A stretch of DNA of 10,356 nucleotides from Candidatus Thiodiazotropha taylori. Lineage in GTDB: Bacteria; Pseudomonadota; Gammaproteobacteria; Chromatiales; Chromatiaceae. The position numbers and the translations under genes are program-made. Under the pieces are notes generated by a model. The model was not told where the DNA came from. It did not search any database and saw only the letters and a program-made list of their open reading frames with translations. Numbering within the stretch: the first letter of the stretch is position 1; every line of letters begins with the position of its first letter. Positions 8,209 to 10,356 of this stretch are shown here, one piece after another. Location: positions 1 through 10,356 of the forward strand of contig JAHRHW010000127.1 in assembly GCA_019100305.1 (NCBI GenBank). Direction: 5' to 3'.

Positions 8209-8239
8209 ACCTATGCAGAGAAATGACTGCAAACTCTGA

Positions 8240-8267
8240 ATTATGTTCACTAATTTTTAGCAGACAA
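8240..8267 (-). promoter_or_regulatory. Candidate sigma-70 promoter of the copper operon
   Basis: On the minus strand, TTGTCT (8267-8262) and CATAAT (8245-8240) are separated by 16 bases, placing the start near 8232 and a leader of about 45 bases. This is the only intergenic space before the operon, so a promoter is expected here. An alternative sigma-54-like match (TTGGCA...TGCT, 8275-8259) overlaps it. Confidence 0.4.
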
Positions 8268-8371
8268 GCTGCCAATGATCAATTAAAAGGCCCTTTTCAG
8301 CAGATCCCGGCAGCACTCGCAGGGTGCGATAAAACGGCTTCGTCGCTCGGCAATTTACCAAAACAGGCCGA

Positions 8372-8995
8372 TTACTCAGCGGCCCAGACCATCTCAGTCA
8401 GATAGGCCCGGTATTGAACCACCCAGATCACGAGAGGTAATACGGATGGCAGAATCAGGTAGCCCAGTTGATAGCCCAAAGCCACACCATCCATTGCAAT
8501 GGGGGAGAAAGCCATTTGCGATGAGATTTCTGGTCCGAGGGTAAAGAGCAAGGTCTTCAGCCCATCGCAACAGACACCCCAGACCTGGAACAGAAACAGC
8601 AGCGGCAATCCCCACAGCCATTTGTTCCATTTCAGATCCTCATCCTTCGCATCTCCGGGAGTGGCAATTGAAAGTGCCGTATAGAGGGGCAGGCCGTAAC
8701 TGTAGAGGAGCGGATTGACCGTAAAGACCAGGTCACCGCTGACCCCAGGCTGTTGACCTCTCAGCAGCTCGGCCGGCAGCGCCAGCAAAGTGACGAAGTC
8801 GAGACGATCCCCCTGCTGCTCCACTCCCTGGAAGATCTGCGGAAACAGTGCGGTCAAAACCCAGTCACTGAGCAGACCTACGGGCCAAACCAGACTCGGC
8901 GCCAGATAGTACCACCCCGCCAGACAGACCGGCAGCCAGAACACCACCTTGAGAACGAAAGCGGCGACCGGGTTGATCGAACTAAGCCGAAGCAT
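8372..8995 (-). CDS. Exosortase H-associated membrane protein
   Basis: An integral membrane protein of 207 residues. Hydrophobic segments are visible at about residues 10-32 (FVLKVVFWLPVCLAGWYYLAP), 35-52, 92-110 (VNPLLYSYGLPLYTALSI), 127-147 (LWGLPLLFLFQVWGVCC) and 173-194 (LGYQLGYLILPSVLPLVIWV). The arrangement, including the NPLLYSYGLPL stretch, and the overlap with the preceding exosortase gene match the family named for its pairing with XrtH. Its biochemical role is unknown; a partner or accessory of the exosortase in the inner membrane is the reasonable inference. The start at 8995 lies 14 bases inside the end of xrtH with only a poor ribosome binding site, so translation is probably coupled. 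The gene ends 185 bases before the copper operon's first gene, and I see no convincing terminator between them. Confidence 0.8.
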   Translation of the reverse strand: MLRLSSINPVAAFVLKVVFWLPVCLAGWYYLAPSLVWPVGLLSDWVLTALFPQIFQGVEQQGDRLDFVTLLALPAELLRGQQPGVSGDLVFTVNPLLYSYGLPLYTALSIATPGDAKDEDLKWNKWLWGLPLLFLFQVWGVCCDGLKTLLFTLGPEISSQMAFSPIAMDGVALGYQLGYLILPSVLPLVIWVVQYRAYLTEMVWAAE

Positions 8996-9494
8996 GCTCT
9001 GGCCCGCTGTGCGACTTCTCTCTTGGCAGATAACGCAGCCAGATCAGAAACACCACCAGCACATCGAGTATGATCAGTGACTGCCAGATGTAGAGATGGG
9101 CCCACTCAAACGCGGTCTGATTCCACTGCCCAAGGTAGAAGAGGCTGATGATCCTGAGCAGGTTCATCGCCTGGATCGCCAGGATGCCGAGCGCAATACC
9201 GATCAGTTTCATCCGCCAGCTCGCCGGGAAGGCCAGCATTGCCGCGATCAGCACAATGCTCGCTTCAATACCGTTGCAGCCCGCCTCGATGGAGACCGCA
9301 AAACCACTCGCCTTGTCCAGCAGGACAATCCCGTAGGAGTGTACCCCATGATCGAACAGCTGAATCAGCCAGGCGCTGACTTCGGCAATGAAGGCAGTGA
9401 ATGGAATCACCACCCACTGCTGACCGAAAGGCATCAGCTCCAGAGTGAACAGGCCGATCAGAATGGCGCTAAATAGCAGTGCAAATCGTAGCAT
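8982..9494 (-). CDS. xrtH: Exosortase H (IPTLxxWG-CTERM-type sorting transpeptidase)
   Basis: A small multi-pass inner-membrane protein of 170 residues, the short form typical of XrtH. The conserved exosortase residues are visible: Cys73 in SIEAGCNGIEA, Arg114 in MNLLRIISL and His133 in FEWAHLYIWQ, each at a membrane boundary. Exosortases cleave C-terminal sorting signals (short motif, TM helix, basic tail) on secreted proteins; XrtH is the type associated with IPTL-CTERM tails. The next gene encodes its usual membrane partner, and a secreted DUF7933-like protein is divergently encoded, which supports the assignment. A GAAGG at 9509-9505, ten bases before the ATG, is the likely ribosome binding site and lies in a possible small hairpin. 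The C-terminal tail (SHSGPEHASA) is soluble. Subfamily H rather than another exosortase is inferred from length, motifs and the neighbour. Confidence 0.87.
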   Translation of the reverse strand: MLRFALLFSAILIGLFTLELMPFGQQWVVIPFTAFIAEVSAWLIQLFDHGVHSYGIVLLDKASGFAVSIEAGCNGIEASIVLIAAMLAFPASWRMKLIGIALGILAIQAMNLLRIISLFYLGQWNQTAFEWAHLYIWQSLIILDVLVVFLIWLRYLPREKSHSGPEHASA

Positions 9495-9543
9495 CTTTCA
9501 AGTACCTTCATCGATGGAAGGCAATCACGTCTCTCTCAAATGG

Positions 9544-9554
9544 CGGGCCGCTTA
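9544..9554 (+). repeat. Direct repeat copy 1 (CGGGCCGCTTA)
   Basis: First copy of an exact 11-base repeat. CAAAC follows five bases after it. The second copy begins exactly 50 bases downstream. Confidence 0.5.
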
Positions 9555-9593
9555 TTCAGCAAACCGACTGTGCGCTCAGATCTTGTCATTTAC

Positions 9594-9604
9594 CGGGCCG
9601 CTTA
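9594..9604 (+). repeat. Direct repeat copy 2 (CGGGCCGCTTA)
   Basis: Second exact copy, followed by CAAAC after one base. The 50-base spacing is near five helical turns, as expected for paired protein-binding sites, but this is inference. Confidence 0.5.
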
Positions 9605-9692
9605 ACAAACGAATTAAAGGCCTGATTAACGATTTGCTCAGTTTTGATCAAGCTAAATATCAACGCAAGCCTGCAGATAGCCGAAATCAAAA

Positions 9693-9709
9693 TAAAATTT
9701 ACAATTTTA
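9693..9709. promoter_or_regulatory. AT-rich inverted repeat just upstream of the rightward promoter
   Basis: TAAAATT-TAC-AATTTTA has perfect seven-base arms and ends five bases before the predicted -35 box. It may be an operator or an UP-like element. The AT-rich surroundings raise the chance of coincidence. Confidence 0.35.
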
Positions 9710-9714
9710 AGCTT

Positions 9715-9743
9715 TTGCAAACTATTGATACGATGTTTAATAT
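9715..9743 (+). promoter_or_regulatory. Candidate sigma-70 promoter of the secreted-protein gene
   Basis: TTGCAA (9715-9720) and TAATAT (9738-9743) are separated by 17 bases, close to consensus. Transcription would start near 9750, leaving a leader of about 100 bases before the ATG at 9852. Confidence 0.5.
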
Positions 9744-9851
9744 TGATCGATTAGAATGCTGTTTGCAGGGTTAACCCATGGACTGCGAGACCCTCAAGCA
9801 ACAATATTAAACAATGGCCTGAAGCAGGGATGTTCAAATTGAGTATCCTGT

Positions 9852-10356
9852 ATGAATTTCGACACCCTGACTTTAGTCAAAGCCCTCGTCAATAATCTCA
9901 GAACATCGCAAAACAGACTCCGCCGTCATAAAGCCTATCTGACACTCGCACTGTTACTGCTGCCAGGCCTGGCAACCGCCACCACCACCATCAACCACCT
10001 GTTCAGCCCGGCCACCATCAACCCGGGCGATACGCCAACTTACCGCATCGAGATTGCAAACGACGCACTGGTCAGCCTGACCGAGGCTGAAGTCACTTCA
10101 CTGCTGCTGCCACAGATCACCATTGCCAACCCGGCCAACATCACCAACACCTGTGGTTTTACGGGAGTCACCGCGACCCCCGGCACCTCGAGCATCGTCT
10201 TAACTAACGGCACCATTCCGGCACGGGTAGGACTGACCGATGGCCAATGCTTTTTCGAGCTCTCCGTCACCTCCACTACACCAGGTACCTACATCAACAA
10301 TATCCCCGCCCTGGTGCCGCCGGCCAGACCCGATGCGGTGACTGCCGGTTATTCAG
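9852..10356 (+). CDS. Secreted DUF7933/DUF11-like repeat protein, candidate exosortase substrate (3' end missing)
   Basis: The frame is open from the ATG at 9852 to the right edge (168 residues seen) and has no stop in the window. After a long basic N-region (RLRRHK at about 22-27) comes a hydrophobic core, LTLALLLLPGLATA, with probable cleavage near residue 43, so the protein is exported. The mature part opens with FSPATINPGDTPTYRIEIAN and continues through ANPANITNTCGFTG to STTPGTYINNIPA, the pattern of the Ig-like repeat seen in DUF7933/DUF11 surface proteins. Cys101 and Cys133 could form a disulfide. Such proteins are often large, repeat-built and end in IPTL-CTERM sorting tails; the tail here would be beyond the window. 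Divergent placement next to xrtH makes it a likely XrtH substrate, by inference. An in-frame stop at 9840 shows that 9852 is the first ATG; the ribosome binding site is weak. Confidence 0.8.
   Translation, partial: MNFDTLTLVKALVNNLRTSQNRLRRHKAYLTLALLLLPGLATATTTINHLFSPATINPGDTPTYRIEIANDALVSLTEAEVTSLLLPQITIANPANITNTCGFTGVTATPGTSSIVLTNGTIPARVGLTDGQCFFELSVTSTTPGTYINNIPALVPPARPDAVTAGYS

Larger units (their letters stand above)
9495..9851. other. Divergent intergenic region between xrtH and the secreted-protein gene
   Basis: This 357-base stretch has no convincing gene. Its right two thirds (about 9605-9770) are clearly AT-rich compared with the flanking genes. It should hold divergent promoters for xrtH and the secreted protein. 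Visible structure: a direct repeat of 11 bases, a 17-base inverted repeat, a good sigma-70-like promoter facing right, and a small hairpin over the xrtH ribosome binding site. No strong leftward promoter stands out; TTGATC-17-TAATCA on the minus strand within about 9620-9650 is a weak candidate. Confidence 0.6.

Noticed and set aside
7978..8250. A 90-codon minus-strand frame overlapping the small copper-operon gene
   Set aside because: Its product has no signal peptide or motif, and it overlaps the frame with a clear signal peptide and Cys/His pattern, which is preferred.
9504..9522. A CueR-like operator (ACCTTC...GGAAGGC)
   Set aside because: The halves resemble MerR-family copper operators, but the spacing is two bases shorter than the E. 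coli copA site, it lies over the xrtH ribosome binding site, and no -35/-10 pair surrounds it.
9445..9774. A 109-codon plus-strand frame covering the xrtH start and intergenic region
   Set aside because: It begins antisense to xrtH, runs through the predicted promoter elements and has no recognisable features.
9778..9810. A ten-codon frame (MDCETLKQQY) in the leader of the secreted-protein gene
   Set aside because: It has a GCAGGG seven bases upstream, but such short frames are common by chance and no attenuation structure follows.
10040..10276. A 78-codon minus-strand frame at the right edge
   Set aside because: Antisense to the exported DUF7933-like protein, whose signal peptide and repeat pattern are clear.

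Overview
The window looks like chromosomal DNA of a Gram-negative bacterium, most likely a gammaproteobacterium. The grounds are an RND copper exporter with an outer-membrane channel, a GGDEF-EAL signalling protein, an exosortase of the XrtH type, and moderately high GC in the genes. The genus cannot be fixed from the sequence alone. No tRNA, rRNA, CRISPR array or insertion sequence was seen.

Layout. (1) At the left edge, reading right, is the 3' part of a c-di-GMP gene with a variant GGDEF domain (SGDEF) and a complete EAL domain. (2) Convergent to it is a compact leftward copper/silver efflux operon. In transcription order it holds a small exported Cys/His/Met-rich protein (8186-7812), a TolC-family channel (CusC-like), a periplasmic adaptor (CusB-like, with a metal-binding N-terminus and an unusual C-terminal extension), the RND pump CusA, and a CusF-like periplasmic metallochaperone. 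Most of these genes overlap or lie within tens of bases of each other, and each ribosome binding site sits in or near the end of the gene before it. (3) Upstream of the operon, also leftward, is a two-gene exosortase unit: xrtH and the gene for its associated membrane protein, overlapping by 14 bases. (4) Divergent from xrtH, across a 357-base AT-rich intergenic region, is the 5' end of a rightward gene for a secreted protein with a DUF7933/DUF11-like repeat. Such proteins often carry the IPTL-CTERM tail that XrtH is thought to process. This gene runs off the right edge.

Functionally, CusF and the adaptor's metal-binding segment would pass Cu(I)/Ag(I) to CusA, which expels it through the adaptor and channel. 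The three CusA methionines that bind metal in E. coli have clear counterparts here. The first gene of the operon resembles, in position and composition, the small CopL/DUF2946-type proteins that accompany copper-resistance operons. The exosortase unit and the divergent secreted protein form a plausible sorting-enzyme/substrate pair, but the C-terminal sorting signal that would prove it lies outside the window.
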